A stretch of 64,000 nt of DNA from Micromonospora echinospora (GTDB lineage Bacteria; Actinomycetota; Actinomycetes; Mycobacteriales; Micromonosporaceae), in the NCBI RefSeq assembly GCF_014203425.1, contig NZ_JACHJC010000001.1:4056001-4120000 (forward strand), given 5' to 3'. Of the stretch, positions 8,522 through 17,900 are shown piece after piece (positions within the stretch are counted from its first letter, which is position 1; every line of letters begins with the position of its first letter). A program made the translations under genes and the position numbers. The notes beneath the pieces were generated by a model. It saw nothing but the letters and a program-made list of their open reading frames with translations. It made no database searches and was not told the origin of the DNA.

Positions 8522-8575
8522 CGTCGTACCCCTTCCGAGGCCAGGCAGGTGGTGGGGCTGGGCCGACGCTACAAA

Positions 8576-8593
8576 AGACATGTCGATATGTCT
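8576..8593. promoter_or_regulatory. 18-bp dyad AGACATgTCGAtATGTCT
   Basis: The dyad is symmetric except for one base pair and lies in the only markedly AT-rich stretch of this region (8570-8640). It sits 55 bp before the Tat-exported isomerase start and 89 bp before the NUDIX gene, so it could be an operator or part of a promoter for either. The cognate regulator is not obvious among the neighbours. Confidence 0.45.
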
Positions 8594-8681
8594 ATAGCTT
8601 CCGTCGTTACTGATAGGACTTTCGTCGTATCCGAGCAAAAGTGAGGAGATGCGTGGCCGCGCCCCATGGCATGCTCGGGCC

Positions 8682-9092
8682 GTGGCCAACTACGACGTCG
8701 CTCTCGTCCTGCTCGTCGACCCGACCGGCGCGATCCTCATGCAGCACCGCGACGGCAACGCACCGGTCTCCCCGTACCAGTGGAGCCTGCCCGGCGGCAG
8801 CATCGAACCCGGCGAGACACCGGAGCAGGCCGCCCGCCGCGAGCTACTGGAGGAGACCGGGCTGACCGCCGGGGAGCTGCACCTGCTGTGGAGCGGTCCG
8901 CGCCCGCACGAGAACGGCTTTGCGCACACGGTCACCGTGTACGTCTTCCGCGGCACCACGCAGGCGCGGCAGGAGGATGTGATCCTCGGCGAGGGACAGG
9001 CAATGGTCTTCGTGCCCCGCGACGAGGTGCTCGACCGCGACCTGGCGGTGAGCGCGGCGAAGGTGCTGCCGCTGCACCTCGCCGGCGCCTAA
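8682..9092 (+). CDS. NUDIX hydrolase
   Basis: The 136-residue protein carries the Nudix box: [18 protein letters not shown] then LEETGL (residues about 40-62), fitting GX5EX7REUXEEXGU. It hydrolyses a nucleoside diphosphate linked to another group and often serves housecleaning. I prefer the GTG at 8682, which gives [11 protein letters not shown]; the ATG at 8649 adds eleven residues but has its GAGGAG directly against the start codon. It ends tail to tail with the arginase-like gene, overlapping by four bases. Confidence 0.85.
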   Translation: MANYDVALVLLVDPTGAILMQHRDGNAPVSPYQWSLPGGSIEPGETPEQAARRELLEETGLTAGELHLLWSGPRPHENGFAHTVTVYVFRGTTQARQEDVILGEGQAMVFVPRDEVLDRDLAVSAAKVLPLHLAGA

Positions 9093-9979
9093 CCGGCCGT
9101 CAGCGCCCCGGCCAGCGCGCGGACGAACCGGGGGAGCACCTCGTCGTCCGGCAGATGGTGCGGGTTGATCTCGGTGACCGACAGCCCGGCGAACCGCGGG
9201 CTCGCCACCAGCTCGGCCAGCGTGGCCGCCGCCTCGTCCAGGCTCAGCCCGAACGGCTCCGGCACGTCCGCCAGCGGCGCGTCCACGAAACTCAGCACGT
9301 CCACGTCGAAGTGCACCACGAACCCGTCGCCCGCACCCTCGGCCACCGACCGAGCCCGCCGCGCCGCCGCCCGCGCGTCGGCGTGCACCTCATCGGCCGG
9401 CACGTACGCCAGCCCCAGCTCCGCCACCAGATCCCGCTCGTGGTCACCAGGGGGCAGCGAGTCCCCGTACACCACCACCCGCTCCGGGGACAGCAGCGGC
9501 GTCACCGGCCCGACACCCGCCACCTCGTGCAGTGTCCCCGGCAGGCCCAGCATGTGCGCCAGTCCCATCGCGTCCAGATTGCCGTTCGCGCGGGTCACCG
9601 GCGTGTAGAGATCCGGGCCGCCGTCCACGTACACCAGCGCGGGCGACATCCCGGCCCGCGCGCACCCGGCGACCAGGCCGACAGTCACTGTGCAGTCGCC
9701 GCCGAGCACCAGCGGCACGCGGTCCCGGCTCAGCGCGCCCGCGACCCGGTCGGCCACCGCCGACGCGACGGCGGCCACCGCGCCCGCGTTCTGCCCCCTC
9801 GGGTACGCCGGATCGGGCCGCCACCGGAAGCCCGGCACGTCACCGGAGTCCTCGACGTCGGCGCCCAGCAGGCCGAGCAGGCCGGCGGCGCGCAGGGCGG
9901 CCGGGGCGCGCTCGACACCCGGGGTGTGCGCGCCCGCGCTCGACGGGGCTCCAACAACCGTCCACCGACGAGGATCCAT
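9089..9979 (-). CDS. arginase/agmatinase-family protein with altered metal site
   Basis: The 296-residue protein has the ureohydrolase fold, but key manganese ligands are replaced. The GGDH motif reads GGDC (93-96), the DAHxD motif reads DGGPD (119-123), so its histidine is lost, while DVD (225-227) and [12 protein letters not shown] C-terminal residues remain. Canonical arginase hydrolyses a guanidino group with a two-manganese centre; this one may bind one metal, use other chemistry, or be inactive. TAGGGT six bases before the ATG (9986-9991) indicates a leaderless start. Confidence 0.8.
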   Translation of the reverse strand: MDPRRWTVVGAPSSAGAHTPGVERAPAALRAAGLLGLLGADVEDSGDVPGFRWRPDPAYPRGQNAGAVAAVASAVADRVAGALSRDRVPLVLGGDCTVTVGLVAGCARAGMSPALVYVDGGPDLYTPVTRANGNLDAMGLAHMLGLPGTLHEVAGVGPVTPLLSPERVVVYGDSLPPGDHERDLVAELGLAYVPADEVHADARAAARRARSVAEGAGDGFVVHFDVDVLSFVDAPLADVPEPFGLSLDEAAATLAELVASPRFAGLSVTEINPHHLPDDEVLPRFVRALAGALTAG

Positions 9980-9982
9980 CGC

Positions 9983-10003
9983 CCCACCCTAACCTCGGGT
10001 GGG
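9983..10003. terminator. 7-bp GC stem behind the methyltransferase gene
   Basis: CCCACCC (9983-9989) and GGGTGGG (9997-10003) form a short stem-loop downstream of the methyltransferase stop at 10017. It overlaps the leaderless promoter of the arginase-like gene on the same strand, so transcription of the two genes may be insulated here. It is short and lacks a T-tract. Confidence 0.3.
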
Positions 10004-10016
10004 CCTGACACCGGGA

Positions 10017-10748
10017 TCAGCGCAGCACCAGCAGGTCCAGCGCGTCGATCACCGGCCCGGTGTCCGCCTGTGCTGCCTCGCGTAGCCGCTGGACGCCGGC
10101 GGCGTACTCCGCATCGGTGATGAGCTGAAGCGGCGTGTGCGCCTCCCGTCGCAAGCCAGCCGCCGCCTCCCACAGCGAGGAGGCGGTGACCTGCGGGACC
10201 TGCTCGACCGTCGCGGCGCCGAAACCGGCGTCGGCGAAGGCGGACGCGACGTCGGCGACACCGGGATACGTGTCCAGCACGCGGACCGCCTCGGGGAAGT
10301 AGTCGAACAGCGTGATCGCCTCGTGCCGTCCGGCGAACGCGGACCGGATCAGCACCGGGGCGCCCGGCCGCAGCACCCGGCGCAGCTCGCGCGCCGCGGC
10401 GGCCAGATCGGGTACGTGGTGGATGACCGTGGACAGCCATGCGCCGTCGAGGCTCCCGTCGGCCAGCGGGATGTGCCCTGCGTCGCCGGCCACGAGCGGC
10501 GCGAACGCGCAGCGGGCGCGCATCGCCGCCGACGGCTCGACGGCGACCACCTCGACGTCGGGGAACCAGTCGGTGAACGCGCGTGCCCAGGCGCCAGTGC
10601 CGGCGCCCAGGTCGAGCAAGCGCATCCCCGCGCGCGGGGCGAGGTGCCGGGCGACGGCGGCACGCCAGGCCGTGAGAGCGTCGTCGGTGAGGTGCCGGGT
10701 CGCGGCGAACGCCTCGGCGTCGACGTCGTGGTACGCGATGCGGGCCAT
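10017..10748 (-). CDS. class I SAM-dependent methyltransferase
   Basis: The 243-residue protein has motif I LLDLGAGTGAWARAF, the acidic strand VEVVAVEPSAAMRA, the post-I motif LVAGDAGHIPLADGSLDGAW and STVIHHVPDLAAAARELRRV, the usual layout of UbiE/Methyltransf_11 enzymes. The ATG at 10748 is chosen because the longer frame to 10979 has non-protein-like sequence. The substrate is unknown. Confidence 0.85.
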   Translation of the reverse strand: MARIAYHDVDAEAFAATRHLTDDALTAWRAAVARHLAPRAGMRLLDLGAGTGAWARAFTDWFPDVEVVAVEPSAAMRARCAFAPLVAGDAGHIPLADGSLDGAWLSTVIHHVPDLAAAARELRRVLRPGAPVLIRSAFAGRHEAITLFDYFPEAVRVLDTYPGVADVASAFADAGFGAATVEQVPQVTASSLWEAAAGLRREAHTPLQLITDAEYAAGVQRLREAAQADTGPVIDALDLLVLR

Positions 10749-10827
10749 ACCGACAGCCAACTCCCCGGCGGGCTGCCGAGGCAAGCACTGTGACGCGTTA
10801 CCTGCGGACCTCGGAGAGGGGTAGAGA

Positions 10828-10986
10828 GTGCGGTATCGGATCCACTTCGACGCTGAGCTGCCGGCGGATGCCCTCGCGCGTTCCTGTTGTTGGAGTACGG
10901 CGTCGCGCCGGAACGGACTACCCGAGTGTGCGTGGCCATCCCGTCGACCCGCAGCTCGACGGCGATCAGAAGCATCCATCAGCTGA
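10828..10986 (+). pseudogene. possible gene remnant at the left border of the island
   Basis: A GTG after GGAGAGG opens a reading MRYRIHFDAELPADALAR that looks protein-like, then becomes arginine-rich noise. A shift of one base near 10880 restores plausible sequence (FLLLEYGVAPERTTRVCVA) up to about 10980, where it meets the 3' end of the large opposing gene. I read it as a small gene frameshifted and cut off when the neighbouring island arrived. It is too short for a firm call. Confidence 0.3.
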
Positions 10987-13900
10987 GCATCTCCATGACC
11001 GTGGCTTCGATCTCTGCAGTGGCCGAATGGCCTGCGAGTGCGACTCGGATGCGTCGACGCAGGGTCACGAAGCTTCGCCCCTCCTCAAGGTCGAGTCCAG
11101 CCACGAACTGACACTGGTCCTGGCCGAGCTCGGCGAGGCGTCGGTGCGTCCGGTCTGCGTCGTCGTACCGGGGGATGGGTAGTTTCCACACGTGTTTGTC
11201 GATATGCCGTTCGTCCTTGCTGTATGACATCAGCGGACGGGCGAGCGTGGTAAGAGCCGGGCTGTTCAGGATCGCGCTGAGATAGTGACCTTCCGCCCGG
11301 CTGTCGATCGTGCAGTAGTAGAGAGCATGCTCGATGACCGCGGCCGGGTCGTCGACGATGGCGGCGGCGACGTGCATCCCGGAGGCGGAGTAGGCCAACC
11401 GAAGGGGCGGCGCGGGAAGCTGCGCGGTCAGCTTGCGTCGGAAGTTGAGTTGCTCACCCAGAGTTAGTCGCGCGCTGCTGCGATGCGCCTCCCAGGTGGC
11501 TTCCGCCTTCCGCCACCATTCGGCCAGACCGAAGTAGTAGTCGAGTCGAGAGCCGGACCCGGTCATCAGGGTGGAACCGTCGAGCGGAAGCACCGCCTTC
11601 TTCGCGGGCAGGATCCGGTACGGCAGCAGCGTCTCGCCGAGCAGCACGGGGCGGATGAACTCGCTCTCCACGACGCCTTCGAGAGCGGGCAGATCCTTCC
11701 ACGGAGGATTCTCCATGTTGCTGCGGGCCGAGCGAACGGCGTGGCGGCCGACGCCGAGGCCGAGCCGCCCGCCGGAATCTACCTCGACGAAAAAGAGGAT
11801 CTTGGGAAAGATGGTCGCACCGTTGTGCACGTGTGCCTTGTACGGTGACTCGGCGAGGTACGCCCCACCCAGGGGGACAAGTTCCCGGTTGATGGACGGC
11901 GCCGCCTGTTTCCATCTCCTGGCATCGGTGCCGAGGCGCCCCGTCCATTGCTCGGTGACCGAGGGAAGGCGGCGAGGGCTGCCGGTGGCCGCCTTATTGC
12001 CGAAGACGACACTGGCGCCCCGGGGAAAGGGATGGGGACGCAGGCGGCGCAGGTCCCAGGAGCCGGTGAAGGCAACGTCTGTCGGCTCGGTCTCGTCCGT
12101 GTACCGCCCGCTGCGGAAGGCCTCGAAGTGCTCGCGGTCGAGCACGGCGTTGGGCAGGACGAAGGCGAACGCGCCACCATCGCGGAGATACTGCTGGATG
12201 GTTCTGACGACAAAAAGGCTGGAGAGGTCCTGCTGCGTCGCGAACTGACTACCACGCCACAGCCCGCGTTCACTGCAGAGCTTCTTGAACATTGCCTGCA
12301 TACCGGTAGGCATGTGACGGTACGAGAGCCACGGCGGGTTGCCGATGAGAATGTCCACCCGGTTGTCGTCCATCGCAAACCAGACGGGCCGGGCCAGGTT
12401 GCGCAGGTAGTAGCTCCAGATGTGGTCGCGGCCCTCGTCGTGCAGTCGGCACATCGCCTCGAAGGTGCCGCGAATCATCGGCTGGTCGTCAGCCCTGATC
12501 TGCAGGTGGTGGAAGAACGCCGCCAGCGACGGCGGGTTGTTCGGGTCTCGCGGTTTTGCCGCGATGCCGGCGAGTCCGGAGACGATCTGGTCGAAGCGGC
12601 TCGGCTCGTCGAGCAGGGTTTTGGGGAAGCGGAGCCACTCCTCGACCGCGCTGGCGTTGTAGCCGGCACTGATTCGTACGTGCTCCTCCGTGAAGAGGTC
12701 ACGGCGCTCCCGCCACTGCATGCTGTCGCCGAGATAGACCGGGATGGTGATGGCGCCTCGCTGGTCGGTCAGCCGCTGGTGGCCGATGGCGAGCAGGTAG
12801 GTCACGCGCGCGAGCGCCACGGCGACCGGGTGCAGGTCGACGCCAACCACGTGCTGGGTGAGTTGCGTCAGCGCGGCATCGAGCGGCACGTCCGCCGTCT
12901 CGGCAGCGGCGAGATACCGGCGGACCGCGTGGAAGAGAAAGGTGCCGGAGCCGCAGGCGGGATCCAGCACACGTTGCCGCAGCGGATCGGTGACGACGGT
13001 GTCGATGAGGTGCTCGGCGAGCCAGTCGGGGGTGTAGTACTCGCCCATCCGCTTGCGCGTCTCCGGGCCGATCATCGACTCGTAGAGCACCTTGAGGATG
13101 TCGTGGTCGGCCCGCAGCCAGTCGAACCGGGCCAGTCGCCGGGTGAGCCCATGGATGAACTCGCGACCGCCGGGCACCTCCGTGGTCCACCCGAAGAAAT
13201 CGTGCTCGACCACGCCCAGGATGCGGGCCTGGTCGAACCGTTGCCCAGTGATGAGGTCCTGCGGCTGCAACTCCAGGGCGTCGATGCCGACGACCAGGTG
13301 CGCGATGATGTATGCGCTGTTCATCAGCAGGGTGTGCTCGACGAACAGGTCCGGGTCGTCAACGAACTGGGTGCCCAGGGCGCTGTCGAGCAGCTCCGCC
13401 CACAGCTTCCGCTTCAACTCCACGGTCGGCAGCCGTTCATGCTCGGCGTAGAGCGCGGCGAGCGCGGCACGATCCAGCTTGTGGGAGGTGCTCTGCGCGC
13501 CGAGGCGGCGAGCCACCTCGGCGGGAGCCGGGCGGACCCGCTGGCTCGTCGCCAACACACCTTCCAGCCAGTAGAAGAGGGCCAGACCGTCGGGGCGGGT
13601 GGCAGCGACCGTATGGGTGTCGACGAGAGTCAGCTCGTCGCCGGTCAGCTGATATGCCCGCCATGTGGCGCCGTCGGTGAGGATGCCGACGTACCTCTGG
13701 CCACTCTCCATGCACCGCGACCACACGTAGCCAGCGAGCTGGCGCTCAGCATCCCGGAGTGGGCGACCGGTCTGGAGCCCTCGCTTGACCTCGATGATGG
13801 TGTAGCCGACCTCGATGTCGATGCGCCGGCCACCGCCGGCCGGGGCCTCGAGATCGATGTCGTTGAGGTGGTAGCCAGAGAGCCCGAAATCGCCAGCCAG

Positions 13901-14077
13901 CAGCAGCTGGCGGATGTCGGACTGCAGGGTCGCCTCGCTGCGGGCGGCGCGCCGGTCGGCGATCCGCGCCAGCAAGGGCTGCAGTGACGGAGGGAAGCCG
14001 TCGGACGCGCGTACCTGCGGCCGGGGTGACGAGTGGCGGCTTCGGCTTACATCTGGCATACCGTCCGAGCGGGCCAT
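10979..14077 (-). CDS. Eco57I/type IIG-like restriction-modification protein (nuclease plus N6-adenine methyltransferase)
   Basis: The 1032-residue protein begins with a nuclease-like domain whose IDIEV (D87) and EVKRG (E96, K98) fit a PD-(D/E)xK site. The methyltransferase follows: GEYYTP (345-350), motif I LDPACGSGTF (371-380) and catalytic NPPW (580-583), typical of N6-adenine methylases. The C-terminal 350 residues resemble a target-recognition and specificity region. Such single-chain enzymes methylate host DNA and cut foreign DNA, or act as the methylase of BREX/DISARM-type systems. It starts 246 bp from, and faces away from, the kinase operon. Codon use looks less GC-extreme than in flanking genes. 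Confidence 0.85.
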   Translation of the reverse strand: MARSDGMPDVSRSRHSSPRPQVRASDGFPPSLQPLLARIADRRAARSEATLQSDIRQLLLAGDFGLSGYHLNDIDLEAPAGGGRRIDIEVGYTIIEVKRGLQTGRPLRDAERQLAGYVWSRCMESGQRYVGILTDGATWRAYQLTGDELTLVDTHTVAATRPDGLALFYWLEGVLATSQRVRPAPAEVARRLGAQSTSHKLDRAALAALYAEHERLPTVELKRKLWAELLDSALGTQFVDDPDLFVEHTLLMNSAYIIAHLVVGIDALELQPQDLITGQRFDQARILGVVEHDFFGWTTEVPGGREFIHGLTRRLARFDWLRADHDILKVLYESMIGPETRKRMGEYYTPDWLAEHLIDTVVTDPLRQRVLDPACGSGTFLFHAVRRYLAAAETADVPLDAALTQLTQHVVGVDLHPVAVALARVTYLLAIGHQRLTDQRGAITIPVYLGDSMQWRERRDLFTEEHVRISAGYNASAVEEWLRFPKTLLDEPSRFDQIVSGLAGIAAKPRDPNNPPSLAAFFHHLQIRADDQPMIRGTFEAMCRLHDEGRDHIWSYYLRNLARPVWFAMDDNRVDILIGNPPWLSYRHMPTGMQAMFKKLCSERGLWRGSQFATQQDLSSLFVVRTIQQYLRDGGAFAFVLPNAVLDREHFEAFRSGRYTDETEPTDVAFTGSWDLRRLRPHPFPRGASVVFGNKAATGSPRRLPSVTEQWTGRLGTDARRWKQAAPSINRELVPLGGAYLAESPYKAHVHNGATIFPKILFFVEVDSGGRLGLGVGRHAVRSARSNMENPPWKDLPALEGVVESEFIRPVLLGETLLPYRILPAKKAVLPLDGSTLMTGSGSRLDYYFGLAEWWRKAEATWEAHRSSARLTLGEQLNFRRKLTAQLPAPPLRLAYSASGMHVAAAIVDDPAAVIEHALYYCTIDSRAEGHYLSAILNSPALTTLARPLMSYSKDERHIDKHVWKLPIPRYDDADRTHRRLAELGQDQCQFVAGLDLEEGRSFVTLRRRIRVALAGHSATAEIEATVMEMLS

Positions 14078-14323
14078 ACGCCAGTGTGGATATTGTGACT
14101 CGCTGAAGCCAAGCGATTACGAATGACTGTCGGATTAAGGACAGCTCACATCAAGGTCTCCACAGAACCCAGGGCGGTTCAACCCGTTGAGGACGGGCCG
14201 TGTTGCGCGGGATCGCGCGCGATGTCACGCACGGACACCGATCATCATCGATCGAGGGCGAGCGGCGTGAGCGTGCGCCACGTAGGGTGGGCTTCGGACG
14301 TCTCCCCGTAACCGGAGTGCATC
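14078..14323. promoter_or_regulatory. divergent promoter region of the accessory island
   Basis: This 246-bp space separates the nuclease-methyltransferase from the kinase operon and is visibly richer in A and T around 14080-14160. TAGGGT at 14283-14288 is a candidate -10 for the rightward operon, giving a leader of about 30 bases that contains GGAG six bases before the TTG start. I see no clear operator or repeat, and the short rightward ORF at 14123-14311 does not look coding. Confidence 0.45.
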
Positions 14324-14914
14324 TTGAGCCTCAAGTACTACCTCTACCTGTCGCATCTCAAGATCGGACTCCTGGCGGCGCAGGTCGCCTCCTCCGCGCA
14401 GCACGAGACCGAGCTCGCCGTGGACCTCAAGGTCGTCCGCTACAGCCGCAAGGCGGTGCTACCCGAGCGCCACGACCTCGACAAGCTGGAGAAGGTCATC
14501 CGGCACCTGCAGGACGCCGACCAGATCGGCGCCGCGGACGAGGAGCGCCCCTACGTCCAGGCCTGCCTGGAGATGCGCTGGCAGGTCTTCCCGACCGTCG
14601 GCATCGTGGTCTTCGCTGGGACGCTCGACGACCAGGTCATCGTGCTCGGCGGCTCGGCGTCGCACGTGGTCGGTGGCGGTGACGCCGAACCGGTCGGATC
14701 GGTCCCGCCGTATCTGTTCCGCAAGCTCCAGGAACTGCGAGCCGACCCGGGCGAGTTCGACGACGAGCGTTTCCACGAGTCGTTGGCGCAGATCGGGGCC
14801 GCGCTCCCGGGGCCGGCGCAACGGGTCGAGTTCATCGCCAAGCGGCTGGCCGAGAAGCCGGGCCCGAACGGCACGCTGCTGGGCAGCCCGATCTACGTGG
14901 CGCTCGTCGACTAG
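14324..14914 (+). CDS. small DUF7019/SAVMC3_10250-like protein
   Basis: This 196-residue protein starts SLKYYLYLSHLKIGLLAAQV, a beginning I associate with small actinobacterial proteins annotated as DUF7019 or SAVMC3_10250 family; that match is from memory. It has no signal peptide or membrane span, a core WQVFPTVGIVVFAGTLDDQV with GGSASHVVGGG, and a helical C-terminal third. The TTG start is supported by GGAG six bases upstream. It is first in an operon with the kinase-WD40 gene 32 bp later, suggesting a partner or sensor role. Function unknown. Confidence 0.7.
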   Translation: MSLKYYLYLSHLKIGLLAAQVASSAQHETELAVDLKVVRYSRKAVLPERHDLDKLEKVIRHLQDADQIGAADEERPYVQACLEMRWQVFPTVGIVVFAGTLDDQVIVLGGSASHVVGGGDAEPVGSVPPYLFRKLQELRADPGEFDDERFHESLAQIGAALPGPAQRVEFIAKRLAEKPGPNGTLLGSPIYVALVD

Positions 14915-14946
14915 GGCCTCGGCGTGGACGCGGGGAAGGTCATCCG

Positions 14947-17900
14947 GTGGCGGCCGGGGAGACCGTCCTCGACACGTTCCGCATCGAGGAGGTCGTCGAG
15001 ACGGGCGGCACGGGGTTCGTCTACCGTGCGCATCACCTCGCCTGGGGCGTCGACCTGGCGGTGAAGACGCCGCGCCCCGACCTTGCCTCGGCGCCCGGGA
15101 TCCTCGATCTGCTCGCTCAAGAGGCGCAGGCCTGGACCGACCTCGATCCACATCCGAACGTGGTGGGCTGCAACTACGTGCAGCGCGTCGGGGCGTACCC
15201 GGTGGTGTTCGCCGAATGGGTCGCGGGCGGCGACCTGACAGCGGCGGTGCGGGACGGGCGGTGCCGCGACCTCCCGCGGGCCCTGGACGTCGCGATCCAG
15301 ATGCTGCGCGGCATCGGCCACGCGCACGCGGCAGGTCTGGTGCATCAGGACATCAAGCCCTCCAACGTCATGTACGACGGTGAGACCGCACGGGTGACCG
15401 ACTTCGGAACGGCCAAGGCGAAAGCGTCCGTGTCGCACAGCGCAGAGGGTGGCGTCGAGACCTCGTACGCGACACTCGGCGGATTCACACCGCAGTACTG
15501 CTCCCCGGAGCAGGTCGATCCGGACGGAAGGATCGGCCGGACCAGCGACATGTGGTCCTGGGCGCTGACGGTGATCGAGCTGCTGCACGGGCGCCGGCTC
15601 TGGAAGTGGGGACACGACGGTGCGGATGCGCTGGCGTCGCTACGCGGCGATCTCCCGCGGCCGCTGCGCGATCTCCTGTCCGGCTGCCTGGTGCGCGACC
15701 CCCGGTCGAGGATCGGCGACACCGCCGAGGCGGAGGCCGTCCTGCTGAGCGTCTACGCGGACTGCGCATCTGGTCCCTACCCGCACCCCGACCGGGTGTC
15801 GCCGTCTCTCAAGGCCGACGGCTTGTCGAACAAGGCGCTGTCCCTGTGGGACCTCGGCGACCAACGCCGGGCGATCGAGATGTTCGAGCGGGCCAAGGCG
15901 ATCGACCCGCACAACGTCCGCGCGGTCTACAACCACGGGCTCGTCAGATGGGCCGACGGCCTGGTCACCGACGAGACCCTCCTGTCGGAACTGCGCGCCA
16001 CGGGCGACTCCTGGGAGGCGGACTACCTGGCCGCGATGGTGCACATGGAACGCGGCGACGGCGTCCTCGCGGCCCGGCACCTGGCGGAGGCGGACCGCAA
16101 GCATCCGGGTTCGCCGGAGATCGCGGCCGCGCGGGAGCGCTGTGCCCGGCTGGAGCCGCGGGGCACGCTCGAGGTGTTCGGGCAGTTGTCCGGCCAGGTC
16201 GTCGCGATGGCCTGCGATCACGACGCGACACACGTGGTGGTGGCCGAGAGGTCAGGGCGGGTGCGGGTCTGGGACGCCTTCGCGGGCCGGGTGGTCGCGG
16301 AACTCGCCGCCTCCGGCCCGGCTCCCGTCGACGTCGCGATCGACCACGCCGGAGCGCGGGTCCTCGTCTGCTACCAGGATTCCCGCGTCGAGCGGTGGCT
16401 ACTCGCCGACGGCACGGCCCACCTCGAAGGCCGGCTGGACGGAGGAACAGCCGTGGCGCTCAGCCCCGAGGGTGGCTTCGCGGCTGTGGGCACGGCCGAC
16501 GGCCGCGTCCTCGTCTTCCGCACCGATGCGTGGGAGCCGGTCGCCCGCATCCGGCCCCACGACGGCACTGTCACCCGGGTGATCCTCGGCCCGGACGCCG
16601 AGGTGTGCGTCTCCGCCTCACTGGGCCGTCCCGGCTCCGCCGTCGACCACCGGGTGGAGCAGTGGTGGCCCCTGCGGGACACCAGGATGCGGGGCCTGCA
16701 CATACCCGCCGACGAGATGGACGGCGGCGGCCAGAAAATCGCCCTGGCGCCGGACGGGTCGACCGTCCTGAGGATCGGCTACCAGTCCCTGACCATGGTG
16801 GACATGCGGGTCTGGGACGAACCGCGACGGTGGGAGATCCCCTGGCTGACCGGATACCGCATGCTCGGCGTCTCCGGCCGGGCCGGCTGGGCTCTGCTCG
16901 ACCCCGGGACCGGCGAACTTCAGGTCCTCGAACTCGCCATCCGCCGATGCGTCCGCACCTTCCCGAAGGACTGGGCGCGGGGTTCACGTCGCGACGCGAC
17001 GGCGTTCAGCGGGGACTGCGGCTACGCCGTCATCGCCGAATCGCACGGCTACAGTGGCCAGACCTCGCTCTCCCGACTCCCCATGCCGCTCCGCGGACAC
17101 CTCGCACCCTGGTCGTACGCGCCGCCCCGGCCGGTCGGTGCCCTCGCGCGCGACGAGCGGGCGTTCGACCAGGTCATGGAACGCGTCGAGGCGATGATCG
17201 CGGCCGGAGAGGATCGGCGCGCGGCAGACGCGATCCGCGAGGCGCGTGCCGTTCCCGGCCACGAACGTCACCCGCGGCTACGCCGGGCCTCCGGGGCCCT
17301 GGGCCGGAACCTGCGGCGCACCGGACTGACCGGCATCTGGCTGGAGCAGGAGCTGTCCGACGTCATGCTCGCCCATGGCACCTTCGACATCGGCGCCTCC
17401 GGCCGCTTGTTCGCCTTCCCGGCCAACATCGACGAGGTCGAGATCTTCGACCTGGAGACACTGGAGAAGGCAGGCGGGGTCATCGAGCGGCGGAACCCCG
17501 CCACCAGCCTGTCCTTCGCCAGGGGCGGCCGGGACGTGATCATCGGCTACTCGGACGGATCGGTCGCCTGCCATGACACCAGGACGTTCCAGCCGCGGTT
17601 CAAGGTGGCCGGCGCCCTGCCTCGCGACGACGGGAACACCACGCTCGACATCACGGGCGACCTGTTGGCGGTCGGCTTCGGCCATGGATTGGCGACGGTG
17701 TGGTCGCTTGAGGCGGCTGCCTGCGTCGCGACGGTCCGCACCGGACCCGGCACGATCGTCGGCGTCACCGCCGACGAGGCGTCCCGCTCGATCGCCGTGC
17801 AGCTGCGAACCCCCGACGCGGCCGCCGTGGAGGTCCGGTCGATGGACACCGGAAAGCCCGTGAAGACCTTTGCGGACGTCGACCCGCACACGGAGATCCG

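Noticed and set aside
11948..13987. Long rightward reading frame of 679 codons opposite the nuclease-methyltransferase gene
   Set aside because: It is the antisense shadow of a gene with clear methyltransferase motifs; the reading has no domain pattern and is rich in Val, Gly, Arg and Gln.
14123..14311. 62-codon ORF in the island's divergent promoter
   Set aside because: No ribosome site and no protein-like composition; it overlaps the likely promoter.
15552..17576. 674-codon frame inside the kinase-WD40 gene
   Set aside because: Same strand, other frame; Arg/Pro-rich text typical of GC-rich shadow frames, while the kinase frame has all expected motifs.
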